A stretch of 64,000 bases of DNA from Gordionus sp. m RMFG-2023 (GCF_954871325.1 NC_088776.1:51230569-51294568); one strand, 5' to 3'. Positions 1 through 11,925 are shown, counted from the first letter of the stretch. Numbers and translations: made by a program. Notes: generated by a model from the letters alone, not told the origin.

Positions 1-85
1 TAAAAATTAATTTCTATATTTAAATAAATCGGGCCTGGCCGGGCCGGGCTTGAAAAATTAGGCCCGATGCAGATCACTAATATAA
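1..85 (+). repeat. 3' end of a GC-rich (GGGCC) interspersed repeat
   Basis: A GC-rich patch (GGGCCTGGCCGGGCC, then GGCCCGATGCAGATCACTA) stands out from the AT-rich surroundings. It matches the right-hand end of the complete copy at 10905-11291, including the shared AATTAATTTCTATATTTAAA block before it. The copy is cut off by the window start. Confidence 0.7.
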
Positions 86-384
86 GCACCTTCTCTTGAA
101 TTACTATATTTTCCCTAATATTCAAAAAAAAAATCGCTTTAGGGTAATACTCATTTTTTTATAATTTATTTTTTTTTAAAAAGTATTTGTATTTGTCGGA
201 AAATTATGAAATCGTAATACAAAATCTTAAGTATTATCGTAACTGCCTAACCCTGATTGTAATGAGTAACCTGTTTATTGATTCAATTATAACCTGTCTA
301 AAATATCAAAAAATTTGATTCGCAAACTTTTGAAACTCTGTCAAAAAAGAAAGGAGATTTTTTTTAAAAAATATAAAACTATTT
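86..384. other. Non-coding AT-rich stretch
   Basis: No gene is seen. Positions about 294-345 (CTAAAATATCAAAAAATTTG, then CGCAAACTTTTGAAACT) resemble the left terminal repeat of the inverted-repeat element at 7566-8278. It looks like half an element cut by the LINE-A fragment that follows. Confidence 0.4.
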
Positions 385-1918
385 CCAAAAGGATGCATCC
401 TGGTTTGAGGCCCCTATTTGCTTTAAAAGGTTGTGATTTCATATTTAGATGTTGAGGAACTACGCTATGATTGTCGTAAATTATCTTAATTAGCGTTATC
501 AGATGCTTATCTATTCCAATGTTTTCCAACAAGGGCCATATCTTATTCTGAATTATGGAGTCAAAGGCTTGACTTAAAATCAATCATTAGGGCAAAGATG
601 GGGGATTTATGCATTCTGGCCTTTTCCAGAATGATCTTAAGTGCCATAGTCAACTCCGTAGTATTTCTGCCCTTCCTGCATGATGTGATAGCGTTAGAAA
701 GGAACCTGTTAATGATTGGTTTAATCCTGACCGATATGATGTATGTGAAAATTTTTAGTGTGACTGGAATCAATGCAATACCTCTGTAATCCTTAAGGCA
801 GTTTGGGGACTTATTTTTAGGGAAGTTTAGTATAATTGATGTCATCCATTCGTCAGGAAACTTACCCGTATTCCAAATCTCCCTAAAGAGGGGAAGTAGT
901 AAGCTGGCACTTAGGTCTATTTCTATCTTCCAGAGTTCTGCAAAGATCCCATCAGCTCCAGCAGCTTTATGCATTTTTAGACGTTTGATGGCACCGACTA
1001 TATCGGACTTGTTCAGATTCTGACTGGGTGATTGGAAGGGGTAGTCACATCTAGGTCTAGGCCATCTCGTTCTATAGAGGTTCATGTAATGGTCTATCCA
1101 TAAGTCTAATTGTTCCTTAGGGTCAGTTATAATCTTGTTGTTTAATTGTAGTCTTGGTAAAGGATTGGTTTTAAAGGTGGTGAGTAGTTTAAGAGATTGG
1201 AAGGCCTTATAAATGTTATTATTATCAAAATTGAATTGGATAGAATTCGATAAGTTAGCAATAAACAGTCTTTTGTCAGCCCTTATGCGGTGAGTAATGT
1301 ACCTCCTATGATGTCTTGCGAATTGGTGGTGGGATATATTTGTTGTAAGATTCTTAATTATTTGTATTGTTGAAGGGGTGAGCCACTCTCTGCGCTTGAT
1401 GCGTGGTCTTAAGCATGATATTATACTACCTAATAAATTCAGCTTAATGTACTTCCAGGTCAGATTTGGGTTTATCATGCCATTTACTGTATTTCTCCAT
1501 GATGTTAATTTAGAGACGAACTCTTCTTTCACCTCTAAGTCATTTAGTTGTGCCAAGTCTTTTCTAGCTATGTATTTTACAGTGGTGAGACTGTTCTGTC
1601 TAGTGTGGTTTGGGAAGATACTGTTATTAATATTGAGTTCACAACCCAGTGGATAATGGTCCGTAAAAAGTGTAAGGTTTGGTTTACTGATTATTCTTAT
1701 GTCTCTCACCCACTTGAAGATCTTAGTGGAAATTACAAAGAAATCTATCCATGAGGTAGTGCCAAAGGAAGGACTCTTGTAAGTCATGATGTGATGAGTT
1801 GGATGATTGAAGAAAGTATTTGCAATTTTCATGTTGAAAAGCTCACAGATTTCTATTAACCTTTTACCGTTGGGGTTCGTACTTTGTTTTAATGTGGCGT
1901 TTCCAAGGCAGGAAGTAT
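385..1918 (-). mobile_element. LINE-A, 5'- and 3'-truncated copy (endonuclease C-part and reverse transcriptase N-part)
   Basis: The minus strand reads a long open frame (about 1937-561) that begins inside the AP-endonuclease domain (GNATLKQSTNPNGKRL, IDFFVIST, TDHYPLGCEL). It continues into the start of a reverse transcriptase (KAAGADGIFAELWK, KDYRGIALIPV, ALMID), and a shifted frame carries QAFDSI and GLKPGCILL to about 385. It is nearly identical to 2620-4155 of the + copy, with only scattered substitutions such as SQIDFF read as SWIDFF. The copy lacks both the LINE 5' end and the whole 3' part (YADD box, C-terminus, UTR and tail), so it is not an ordinary target-primed insertion. It stops at the 10-bp palindrome GGATGCATCC. 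This stretch has fewer breaks than the + copy. Confidence 0.88.
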
Positions 1919-2186
1919 TTGATACCAAGGATATCATCCAAAATATATTTTATGAGTAGCACAAAAAATGAAAATAGATAGATAGTTACGTCTCTTTATC
2001 TCCGATAAGGAATTACTCGAAATATATCTTGTAGGTAGCACACAAATAAGTAATGGCACTTTATAAACGATATTTGCATCAGAATGACATAATTGAAATG
2101 AATATATATACATATATTACTTTTTCCCTTCTCTCCCTTACAGAATCGGCACGGTAATCATAATTAAATTTTAATAAAATTTTTCA
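1919..2186. other. Spacer between head-to-head LINE-A copies; probable 5' UTR of the + copy
   Basis: No reading frame is seen. A pyrimidine-rich run (TTTTTCCCTTCTCTCCCTTACAG) at about 2122-2145 precedes the first in-frame ATG of the + copy. The LINE 5' boundary cannot be placed without further copies. Confidence 0.4.
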
Positions 2187-5056
2187 ATGAAGGACCACAA
2201 TATTAAAATGAACTCTTTAAATATAAGATCCCTGAATGAAAACTAACTATACTTAGGCAAGTCATGAAAGACCAACATTACGATATCCTCCTTTTACAGG
2301 AGACCCACCTTAAAGCAAATGAGGTAAGGAACCTCTTAGATTACACCTTATATTGCAACTCAAATGCTGAACACGTATGGGCTGGGGTGGCGATTATGAT
2401 ACATAATAAATTAATAAGATTCGTATGCTTCAACCCAATCTCCAGCCGAATATGCTACCTTACCCTAAACTTAGGATACAAAAAAGTTCATTAGTTTAAT
2501 ATATACGCGCCTCACAATGATAGTGTTTTCTATATGGAATTGGAGAATGTCTTAAAGGAACTACCGCATCGGGATGGCATCATTCTAGCAGGCGATTTCA
2601 ATGCTTCGGTAGGTAAATCTAAGAACTCTTGCCTTGGAAACGCCACATTAATACAAAGTACGAACCCCAACGGTAAAAGGTTAATAGAAATTTGTGAGCT
2701 TTTCAACATGAAAATTGGAAATACTTTCTTCAATCATCCAACTCATCACATCATGACTTACAAGAGTCCTTCTTTTGGCACTACCTCACAGATAGATTTC
2801 TTTGTAATTTCCACTAAGATCTTCAAGTGGGTGAGAGACATCAGAGTAATCAGTAAACTAAACCTTACACTTTTTACGGACCATTATCCACTGGGTTGTG
2901 AACTCAAAATTAACAACAGTATCTTCCCAAACCACACTAGACAGAACAGTCTCACCACTGTAAAATACATAGGTAGAAAAGACTTGGCACAACTAAATGA
3001 CTTAGAGGTGAAAGAAGAGTTCGTCTCTAAATTAACATCATGGAGAAATACAGTAAATGGCATGATAAACCCAAATCTGACCTGGAAGTACATTAAGCTG
3101 AATTTATTAGGTAGTATAATATCATGCTTAAGACCACGCATCAAGCGCAGAGAGTGGCTCACCCCTTCAACAATACAAATAATTAAGAATCTTACAACAA
3201 ATATATCCCACCACCAATTCGCAAGACATCATGGGAGGTACATTACTCACAGCATAAGGGCTGACAAAAGACTGTTTATTGCTAACTTATCGAATTCTAT
3301 CCAATTCAATTTTGATAATAATAACATTTATAAGGCCTTCCAATCTCTTAAACTACACACCACCTTTAAAACAATCCTTTACCAAGACTACAATTAAATA
3401 ACAACAAGATTATAACTGACCCTAAGGAACAATTAGACTTATGGATAGACCACTACATGAACCTCTACAGAACGGGATGGCCTAGACCTAGATGTGACTA
3501 CCCCTTCCAATCACTCAGTCAGAATCTGAACAAGTCCGATATAGTCGGTGCCATCAAACGTCTAAAAATGCATAAAGCTGCTGGAGCTGATAGGATCTTT
3601 GCAGAACTCTGGAAGATAGAGGTAGACCTAAGTGTCAGCTTACTACTTCCCCTCTTTAAGGAGATTTGGAATACGGGTAAGTTTCCTGACGAATGGATGA
3701 CATCAATTATACTAGACTTCCCTAAAAATAAGTCCCCAAACTGCCTTAAGGATTACAGAGGTATTGCATTGATTCCAGTCACTAAAAATTTTCACATACA
3801 TCATATCGGTCAGGATTAAACCAATCATTAACAGGTTCCTTTCTAACGCTATCACATCATACAGGAAGGGCAGAAATACTACGGAGTTGACTATGGCACT
3901 TAAGGTCATTCTGGAAAATGCCAGAATGCATAAATCCCCCATCTTTGCCCTAATGATTGATTTAAGTCAAGCCTTTGACTCCATAATTCAGAATAAGATA
4001 TGGCCCTTGCTGGAAAACATTGGAATAGATAAGCATCTGATAGCGCTAATTAAGATAATTTACGACAATCATAGCGTAGTTCCTCAACATCTAAATATGA
4101 AATCACAACCTTTTAAAACAAATAGGGGCCTCAAACAAGGATGCAAGGATGCATCCTTTTAACGATTATTTTAAATGTAATAATGAATGATATCCTAAAT
4201 AAATCCCTTAAACAGGAATATGCACTCAACACATATTACAGTGATCAACAACACCTCAATGATATCCACAACTCTTTAAACTTTCTATGTTATGCCGACG
4301 ACGTATGTATTCTAGCCAACTCAGAATACAAATTAAGAAATATTTTATCATTATTTGTCAATAACTGTGATGGATATGGTTTAAGAGTTAACTACACAAA
4401 AACCAAGCTGATAACCTCAAATACCGATGCGAGTTACTTAAACCCCATTAATTTGAGGGTAATACGATAGAATTAGTGTCAGATTTTAAATACCTAGGAA
4501 CAAGGATAACATCATTAGGCCTCACTTTTTTAGATCGAGAACGAATAATGCTAGACTCCGCTATTATCAACTGTCGAAATTATGGTTATCCAACCAAATT
4601 CAAAATTTAAAAATAAGACTCTTCAAGTCCCTAATTGTACCCATTTTTACCTACGGCCTGGAGACTTGGCAGGACTCAAAAAGTAACATAAACACAATTC
4701 AGACATTTATAAACAAATGACTTAGAAGAATCACCAAAACGTATTACCCATACAACACATCAAATACAACGCTCTGGAATAGATGCGACATCCTACCAAT
4801 CAATCGTCTCATACACTTGAGGAGATTAGAATTACTAGGCCATAGCTTAAGACACTCGCAGGAAAATATGATATTCTCGTCCTTGAAATGGTGCCCTGAC
4901 GGTAGGAAGAAAACTCCTAAATACTATTGGTTGGCGAAATGTTTGAAAGATATGGACCTGATTAACCTCTCGTTTGCAGATTTCATGGCACTCAGCAAAA
5001 ACAAGAAACACCTAAAAGAACATTTACAATACATGTTAAAATATGGCCTAAATTAA
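2187..5056 (+). pseudogene. LINE-A pol pseudogene: AP-endonuclease + reverse transcriptase
   Basis: This would nick the target DNA and copy the LINE RNA at the nick. Visible parts in order are: endonuclease box LLLQETHL (about 2285-2310), GVAIMIHN, GDFNAS (about 2590-2606), SQIDFFVIS, TDHYPLGCEL; then RT fingers KAAGADRIFAELWK (about 3568-3610), KDYRGIALIPV, the catalytic Asp motif ALMIDLSQAFDSI (about 3948-3985), GLKQGC (about 4126-4143) and LCYADDVCILA (about 4287-4318); then a C-terminal region ending at 5056 (MLKYGLN, stop). The frame is broken by an early stop after SLNEN, a frameshift near 3375-3395, one near 3780 (KNFHIHHIG in place of KIFTYIISV) and a tandem 8-bp duplication (AGGATGCA) at 4138-4153. 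More breaks lie after 4470. It cannot make a full protein. Confidence 0.85.
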
Positions 5057-5683
5057 TATTGAAACCGTTCTTCTCCTTTACTTTCTTGCAATAAATAGAA
5101 TAAAGTATGTTTGATAATGATAATAACCTGAACAACAACAACATAACTTAACTTCCTTTATTAACCCACGACCTTTCTTTTCTGGACACACGATATCGGC
5201 GACGATAACGATAACAATTACGAGACTATTAGTTGTATAATGGACAATGAGAAGGTATACTGGTTATAATAATAACGCAATAACTTGGACGAACCCAAAT
5301 ATCATTGGCACAGCATATACAAGATATACAGGACATACGATATTTGGCACACCGAACAACAAACAAGGAAGAGACTCTTCATGCAAACTTAACATAAACT
5401 CTCAATACTTACCAAGATATAAGGGTTATTATTTTTTGTTGCCTCACTAAATACCACTTAAGGATGCAGGTACATTATTATATGACATTATTTATTTATT
5501 CCTTAACACTATTCTGCCGGTAACGGAACTAATACATCACCATTATTGTACTTCTTCCTTCTTCACTTTGCTAACTGGCTACATAGTGGTACCGTCCACT
5601 ATAATAAAACGGGTAGACATCATGTATGGGATCTATATACTAGTGAAAATACATGATGCACGCTTCAACTCCTGGTGGGTGAT

Positions 5684-5734
5684 GAAATTGCACTTCGTGC
5701 AATTTCTTGCGTGGTAATGAATGAATGAATGAAT
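5684..5734 (+). other. LINE-A 3' terminal hairpin and (AATG)n tail
   Basis: A perfect 10-bp stem (GAAATTGCAC / GTGCAATTTC, loop TTC) at 5684-5706 is followed 9 bases later by AATG repeated four times plus AAT (5716-5734). Short tandem repeats instead of poly(A), preceded by a structured 3' end, are known in several LINE clades as the RT recognition end. This therefore marks the 3' boundary of LINE-A. Confidence 0.75.
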
Positions 5735-7565
5735 TTCCAAAATATAATTCCATAAAATTTTTAATATTCAATATATGATTTCATTATTTATTTTTAAAAA
5801 AAATGATTATATAAAAATAATTTTTTCATTAAAAAAAAAATTAAATACGATATAAAGAAGAACCACCTAATCCGGTACATCTGTAATTATTATATTCGTT
5901 ATTTATTTTATAGGTAAGGAAGGAAGAAAATAATATTTATTTAATATAGCACATACTATAATTACCATAAAAGTATTCGAGTAACCCTCTAACCTAATTT
6001 TGCCAAGTTAAGAAGATGATTAACATATATGATTTTAATTTTTAAATGGGTATGGTGGGGGGGGGGCACTATTTTGACTCACATATATTAAGTGATGTTT
6101 GTTTAAATGGCAAATTAAGAGTGGTAGACAAAAAATAAAATTAAAATGACTTTGGGTAATGTTTAATATTATGTGAATTTATTGAGAAAATTGCGTTATT
6201 TCGGTTGGTAGAGAAATATTTTCAGCGACTTGCCTCGTTAAAACAATAATGTACATGCAATTAGTTGTTTATTTTATATTAATATATAAAAATGTGATTA
6301 ATTTATATATTTACAAATAAAAATATCGGGACCAATAAAGCCAAAAAATAAAAATTTAGGTCGGGTTCGGGCCTTAAAAAATTCAACTTTACAAGGATCT
6401 TCGCCCATAAAGGTCAAGCTTTTAAAATGCTAAATAAATAATATAGAACAAGCAAGATCGTAGCCATCGGAGATAGAAATAATTTTTGGAAAAATATATA
6501 AGATTTTGATGAATTAAAATTCAAAGTTGTCAGGTTGTATTCTATTTTAATTTTAGCAAAAAAATTAATTCTAAATATTTATCCTACGAAAATCTAAAGT
6601 ATATTTTATCACTATTTTTTAAACTTTATAAGAAAATTTTATCACCAAAAAATTCTATTTTCTAATAATTATGATAATGCAAAATTTCTAGTGTATGAAA
6701 ATTTCAGATATCTGAAGAGACGGAATTTGCTCAATAAAATTATTTCTAAGACTTCTTGTGCTACAAGAAGAAAGTAACTTAAAAAACATGCCCGACAAGA
6801 TGGAGACTTCTACATATAACTTTTACAGAAGTTTGAAGAGCCTATTTTGAGTGTCCTTGGAGAAATATCAAAATGGCCTCAAAACCATATATTTTACCTG
6901 AAGCTGATAAGTTATTAGATACACTATCGATTTTTGCATTGATTAACATATTATTTAATTACACAACCAATTTATAAATATTTAACAAAAATATGATTTG
7001 AATTTGGTTGAGGTAATGAGAATCGTTAATATTATTTTACAATTTAGAAAACTAAAAGATAATAGAGACCATAAATATCACAAGATTTACATGATTATTG
7101 AGGCGAAAGTGAAATTATATGATTTTGTTAAAAAATATTGTGGGCTAACTTTAGGCCGAATTGATTATTAGAGAATAGAAATATATAATGCTATAATAAT
7201 TTTTAAAATTCTAATTGATTGAGATCTATTATTAAATAAATTAATCGTTAAAAATTTAAGTTAGAAATGCTCTAGGGAAATATATATTTTTTTTATATTC
7301 ATAATTTTTTACTTTAAAATTTTTTTAAAAAAAATAGCTAATTCATTCGTCATTTCAAAATTTATAAAATACTCAGTCATGTAAAAAACGCTTAATTTTA
7401 CGAATAATATTTCGGAAAATGGGGATTTTTAATCGTCGGGTTTGAATAAATCAACCTTTGAATTATTAAAGTAGGTTAATTTTGCTATAGCCAATTTGTC
7501 TGACATTCGGAAATGTTAATTTCCAAATATTAAATCGTGCACTATGAAAATATCCGAAAGTTCTT
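5735..7565. other. Gene-free AT-rich stretch
   Basis: No coding signal is seen. A run of 10 G lies at 6057-6066, and a fragment of the GC-rich family (TCGGGTTCGGGCC) at about 6360-6420. The rest is low-complexity A/T. Confidence 0.5.
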
Positions 7566-8278
7566 TAAGACTAGTCCAAAATATCAAAAAATACGATTCA
7601 CAAACTTATGAAACTTTATAGAAAAAAATATATAAAATATAAGCTTTTTTAAATATAAAAATATAAAACATGTCCAAAATATAATCCTAGAATATTTCAA
7701 AAATTCACAATTTTATTATAAATTTTTTAAAAAAATAAGATTTTGGACTTACCCTATAGACAATATTTCAGGTTTTCCAAAAATTTTGAGCGGGTTTTAT
7801 TTTTAAAAATAAACATTTTAAAGAACATAATTTATGGCAAAATTTCGAAGAAAGTTATGTCATATGTAGAGAATACGGCTTGAATCGACGTTTTTTTTAA
7901 AAAAAACTTTCGATTTATAAAATTTCATAATTGATTAAAAAAACATTGCCTTTTCATTTCTAACTATAAAAGCTTTGCGAAAATATAAAATTATAATATT
8001 TTTTTTATATTATATTCTAATAAATATTCAGCCCGATTATAAACTTAAATTATAAATATATAATAACCATTTTAAAAAAAATTTGAAAAATTTCAAAACT
8101 TTCGCAAATTTAAGAATTCTAATGAAATCGTATATGTTAATTTGAAATTTATAAAAAATAAATTAAAATTATGTATTGGCCATATTTTTATTTTTAAAAT
8201 ATTTATGAATTTATTTTCCATTAAAAAGCTTTCCAAAGTTTGTGAAATTAATTTTTTGATGTTTTGGACACAGTCTTA
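7566..8278. mobile_element. Non-autonomous inverted-repeat element, about 50-bp TIRs
   Basis: The left end reads TAAGACTAGTCCAAAATATC, then CACAAACTT. The right end, reverse-complemented, reads TAAGACTGTGTCCAAAACAT, then CACAAACTT. The 0.7-kb interior is non-coding A/T. Partial relatives lie near 294-345 and 24770-24900. No target duplication is evident, so the superfamily is unassigned. Confidence 0.6.
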
Positions 8279-9342
8279 TGTAAAAAGGAAGAATAATAAA
8301 TTAAAATGGAATAGTATATAAATAAAATAAGATATTATAACACTAGCGGCATAAGTTTTCTTCTTTTTTTTAAATTTTATTTTTTTTTAAAAAAAGAAAT
8401 ATATATTTGATTAAACAATTTTTATTGAAAAATAAAGAATAAAGATAAGATATTGACAATATAGGAATTTTTAAATGTAACTCTATATTGTAATATATAG
8501 AATTATTATTTAGAATAACAAATATTGTGAGGGGAATATATGAAGTGGCAGTTTATGCGACAAGATGATGAGACCATAGGTCTAATCTAAGGTATTAAAC
8601 CTATTGAATGGGCTGTACTCGGTGAGCAAAGCCAGCATAATGAAGAGAAACGGCTAGGCTGCTACCAGGATACTTGAAAACGAGGGAATATTTACGTGTT
8701 TGAGGGAGTGAAAAAAAGTGCCATGAAACATGCTAAGTAATTTCTCCGAAAGAATTCCCTGACGGAGTGTGGGATATTGTTCTCATTTTGGAAAGAAAAA
8801 ATGAGGAACCTGTGTACAGAAACCTTTAGATCCCCCCCTCTAAATGACGCTAAGAATTCCGAAATTTCAATGATCGTAACAGTGTCTCGTGTCTGTGTAT
8901 AATCACCACAACATAAAAGTAACGTTAATTTTTTAAATAATAACATGGAGTCGTGTCTTGGAGACCTGCAAGAGGTAAATTCTTTCCACCCAACCTGATA
9001 CTTAGGAAGTAAGGCATTTTCCCCAACCGAATCAACCCGAAACTAAAATTAATTCTATATTCCCGATTCAACTCCGAAAATCTAAATATTCAAAAATAAA
9101 TCTACCTTGAAGTTTTTTAATTTTTTTTAGGGTTATTCTATGTCAAATCAATAACTATTTGACCTACTCTTTTTAATAATTTAGGAAGTTATTATTCGCA
9201 TCTTATAGTTAAAATAAAAATGAAATTTAAGCCTTCAATCTTTTATATTATTTGACATATAAAATTTGGAAATTAGTGTGGATATTAAGTTTAATATTAT
9301 TAATTAATTAAGTTAATGATTGGTAGTTATATGTGGTAAAAA
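8279..9342. other. Non-coding stretch with a hairpin-rich segment (8545-8700) and a repeat end at 9128
   Basis: Positions 8545-8980 are richer in GC and complexity than the flanks. Several short hairpins occur close together (GACC-ATA-GGTC at about 8570; AGGT-ATTAA-ACCT at about 8592; GGCT...AGCC at about 8611-8633). No known RNA is recognised. At 9128 the sequence TAGGGTTATTCTATGTCAAA resembles, in opposite orientation, the end of the palindromic element at about 59020-59039 (GACATAGAATGACCC). It may be an end of that family. Confidence 0.35.
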
Positions 9343-9679
9343 CCAATGACATATATAATAACCAGACTGACGATTCATTCATTAAAAGTGTACATCAATG
9401 CAAATCAGCTGAAGACGCCATCTTGGTTACACTAATCATTATTAAAATTTTAAACGAGAGCCTAATTTATTCCTATATCTGATGCAAACTTTGTTAAAGA
9501 ATTACCGGATCATCGAGATAATAAGGAAGCAAGTTATCAATTTAATAGTAGTTTTTGACATGAGAATAATTAATATATGCGTTACCAAAATGGCGGGTCC
9601 AGCTGATTTGCTTTTAACGACGCTTAAAAATGCATTTTAATGAATGAATCATCAGTCTAGGTATTATATATGTCATTGG
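9343..9679. mobile_element. MITE with about 95-bp TIRs and 6-bp target duplication (TAAAAA)
   Basis: The left arm starts CCAATGACATATATAATA and the right arm ends TATTATATATGTCATTGG. Pairing continues for about 95 bp (including AATGAATGAATC and CAAATCAGCTG) with scattered mismatches. TAAAAA occurs directly on both sides (9337-9342 and 9680-9685). There is no coding capacity. Confidence 0.75.
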
Positions 9680-10904
9680 TAAAAATCGAAATTGAAAGTT
9701 TTTGCTCTTTTGATGATTTTATGTTTTTTTTAATATTAAAGTAACTTTTGAAAAAGTCTACAGGCTCTAATTTTTTCATATTCCTTTTTACTCATTTTTA
9801 TAATTTGAACGGCTTGGTATTTTCTCAAATAAATATCGTTAACAGAAAATATAGAAAACGTTAAAAAATTTAATTCTTAATATTATTAAATAAAATCGAT
9901 TTATCAAATATATTTACTTTAATTCAATCCTTGTTATAAAATTTTAGGTAATACATCCCACATATAATAATTCTTATATAAAAATATTTCCTAATATCTT
10001 CATTTAAAAAGCCCAACTTTTGTAAATATTCCATCAAGTATAAATAAAAATAAGTTAACCCTGTAGTGGTAAAAAGGATTAATCAGTGATAATACATGAG
10101 ATTTACTCTGAATTCGCAGTTAGCGCCTTCGCGGGGAAGAATACAAAATTCATCATATACTTCGCCACGAATTCGCGCTAACTGTGAATGCAGGATCAAG
10201 CAAAATCAAAATATCATTATAAATTTAAGGCTGTGGGTTCTACTGGGATTTGAGAATTTAGTTTTAATTTCTACCATTTTTATATCTTATGATTTACAAC
10301 TCTCTCATTTAGAAAAAGCAAATTTTCAATATAATTTTTTTAAAATTGTTACTGTCAAAAAACTTGCCAATATTTTGAACTTGTTCTTTTTTTCAGCAGC
10401 TACTTTGTCTTATGTTAAAATATGTTTTCTCTCTAAGTTTTTAATACATAATAGAGAATTAATCTTGAAGCGGTAAAAAAGAAAATTTGGAAGTAAAACA
10501 TTTTAAATTCTTATTATTCCTATTTTTTTAAAAAAATTACATTAATATTTGAAAACAAGTGTATACCAAATGAGGCGTTAAATCGATTTTATTTAAGTGA
10601 AATTATGCATAATGTTTTTAAAACAATAAATTATATTAAAAGATAAATTAAAACGCCGTTTATAAAATATAGGCCGTCCTAAAATTGTTAGAAAATGAGT
10701 AAGTATACATTAGAAACAAAAAAAATTGGAGCAGGGTAGCCATTTTGGAAAAACAAAAAAAACAAATTAATTTGAGTTTCTACCACAATAATTATTATTA
10801 TCAATCGTATTAATATTTAACTCAATTTCCAAACCCGATTTCGTTTTTTAATTTAAAAATAACTTAAATTATCAACAAAGGGTAATAAAAAAAGAGAATA
10901 TTAT
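9680..10904. other. Gene-free AT-rich stretch with one GC-rich palindrome
   Basis: Apart from the palindrome at 10111-10193, only A/T-rich sequence is seen. An open frame of 126 codons at 10096-10476 starts in the palindrome and has hydrophobic, low-complexity content. I do not take it as a gene. Confidence 0.4.
10111..10193. repeat. Near-perfect palindrome, about 82 bp
   Basis: ATTCGCAGTTAGCGC on the left pairs with GCGCTAACTGTGAAT on the right (one mismatch). Pairing continues inward (CTTCGCGGGGAAG against CTTCGCCACGAATTCG) to a short loop near 10150. The GC content is well above the flanks. This could be a very short foldback element. Confidence 0.6.
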
Positions 10905-11291
10905 ACTAGAGATCTCTGCAAGGCCGGGTTCGGGCCTATTTTAAGTTCTAGCTGGGCCAGGCCTAATATTTTTTTAAATTTCGGGCCCGGTCGGATCGGA
11001 CTTTGGAAATTTTTTTAATATATCTAAAGTCATCAATTTTATGTTGAATTTAGAATGTAAAATAAAAATATTTGATTTTATTTATAAACTAGACGCCATA
11101 TAACATATATCATTTATTTTGAGTAATAATAGAAATTAATTTCTATATTTAAATAAATTTGGGCTGGGCTGGGCTCGGTAATTTTTTTTTTAAAAAAATT
11201 TCGGGTTCAGGCCGTGCCAGCAAAATTTTTTAAAAAATATTTCGGGTTCGGGTCGGGCTTGAAAAAGTAGGCCCGATGCAGATCACTATAT
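10905..11291 (+). repeat. GC-rich (GGGCC) interspersed repeat, complete copy
   Basis: The copy is bounded by AGAGATCTCTGCAAGGCCGG on the left and GGCCCGATGCAGATCACTA on the right, so GATCT(C)TGCA is shared by both ends as a short inverted repeat. Clusters of GGGCC/GGGCTGGGCT flank an AT-rich core. Its right end matches positions 1-85. Confidence 0.65.
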
Positions 11292-11841
11292 TATACCTTA
11301 AACCTAATTATCACGGGTAACATAGGACTAGGAGATTTAGAAGAATTGTAATAAGCTTTCCAAATTTAATATCAAAATTGAAAGGGGTTTGCCAAAAATC
11401 ACTATATTCTTGCTCATTTGATAATTAACTGAAATACTTATGCTAAATGAACATATGGGGAAATTAATAGAATCAAATCACGATTTATTGTTATCAATGA
11501 TTAAATTTCATGATTTCTAAACACTATCCATCGACCCCGGTAGGTTGGGTTTTCCAGACTACTAGTTCGCATGTCGATGTGTTTTATTTTTTGCTTTTTT
11601 TATAAATATGATTTTTTTTTGTTTTCGAAAAACTGTAACTTATAGATTAATAAATTTAATACACTATCCATTCACATCTTAACGCTTTATAACAGCATAA
11701 TCGTGTACTTGTTAAAATTCGTATCAATGCGCGATGACTGGCTTACTTACTTACTCACGTTTTTAAGCAAAAGAGTAATTGATTTATAATAAAAAAAATT
11801 CTTTTGCGAAGGAGAATTGACTGTAAACTATTTTTTCAATA
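11292..11841. other. Gene-free AT-rich stretch
   Basis: Nothing recognisable is seen. There is no coding bias and no clear repeat boundary. Confidence 0.4.
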
Positions 11842-11925
11842 AAATATGTTGTAATTGAAGTTATGTTTATTATATATTTTGATGAGGTAATGATATCTCG
11901 ATTATATACTAGTTTTGATGATATG
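11842..11925 (+). repeat. Direct repeat, copy 1 (partner 12595-12680)
   Basis: TGTAATTGAAGTTATGTTTA followed by TTTTGATGAGG recurs at 12604 with small differences. The two copies lie about 750 bp apart on either side of the small inverted-repeat element at 11973-12131. Confidence 0.5.

Larger units (their letters stand above)
2187..5734 (+). mobile_element. LINE-A, near full-length non-LTR retrotransposon (APE-type), broken
   Basis: The element runs from an endonuclease start (MNSLNIRSLNEN at about 2208) through the reverse transcriptase to a long 3' UTR (5060-5715), ending in a hairpin and an (AATG)n tail. Having both an AP-endonuclease and an RT with a YADD box, and no LTRs, places it among APE-type LINEs. 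The clade (RTE, CR1 or Jockey-like) cannot be decided by eye. The 3' UTR contains an open stretch (5247-5450) that I regard as chance. Its partner is the inverted copy at 385-1918, giving arms of about 1.5 kb. Confidence 0.85.

Noticed and set aside
598-789. Open frame of 63 codons on +
   Set aside because: Antisense shadow of the LINE-A minus-strand RT; likewise 1378-1656, 1548-1754, 2884-3162 and 3712-3942.
5247-5450. 67-codon frame after LINE-A pol
   Set aside because: Lies in the LINE 3' UTR, rich in Asn/Thr/Tyr from AT-rich sequence, with no domain.
385-5734. LINE twin-priming inversion
   Set aside because: Twin priming splits one copy into non-overlapping inverted parts. Here the inverted copy duplicates sequence that is also present in the + copy.
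8565-8590. Hammerhead ribozyme-like motif
   Set aside because: The GATGA plus GACC-ATA-GGTC stem is present, but the required GAAA and the outer stems are not convincing.
10096-10476. 126-codon open frame on +
   Set aside because: It starts within a palindrome and then runs through low-complexity AT-rich DNA. No domain is seen.
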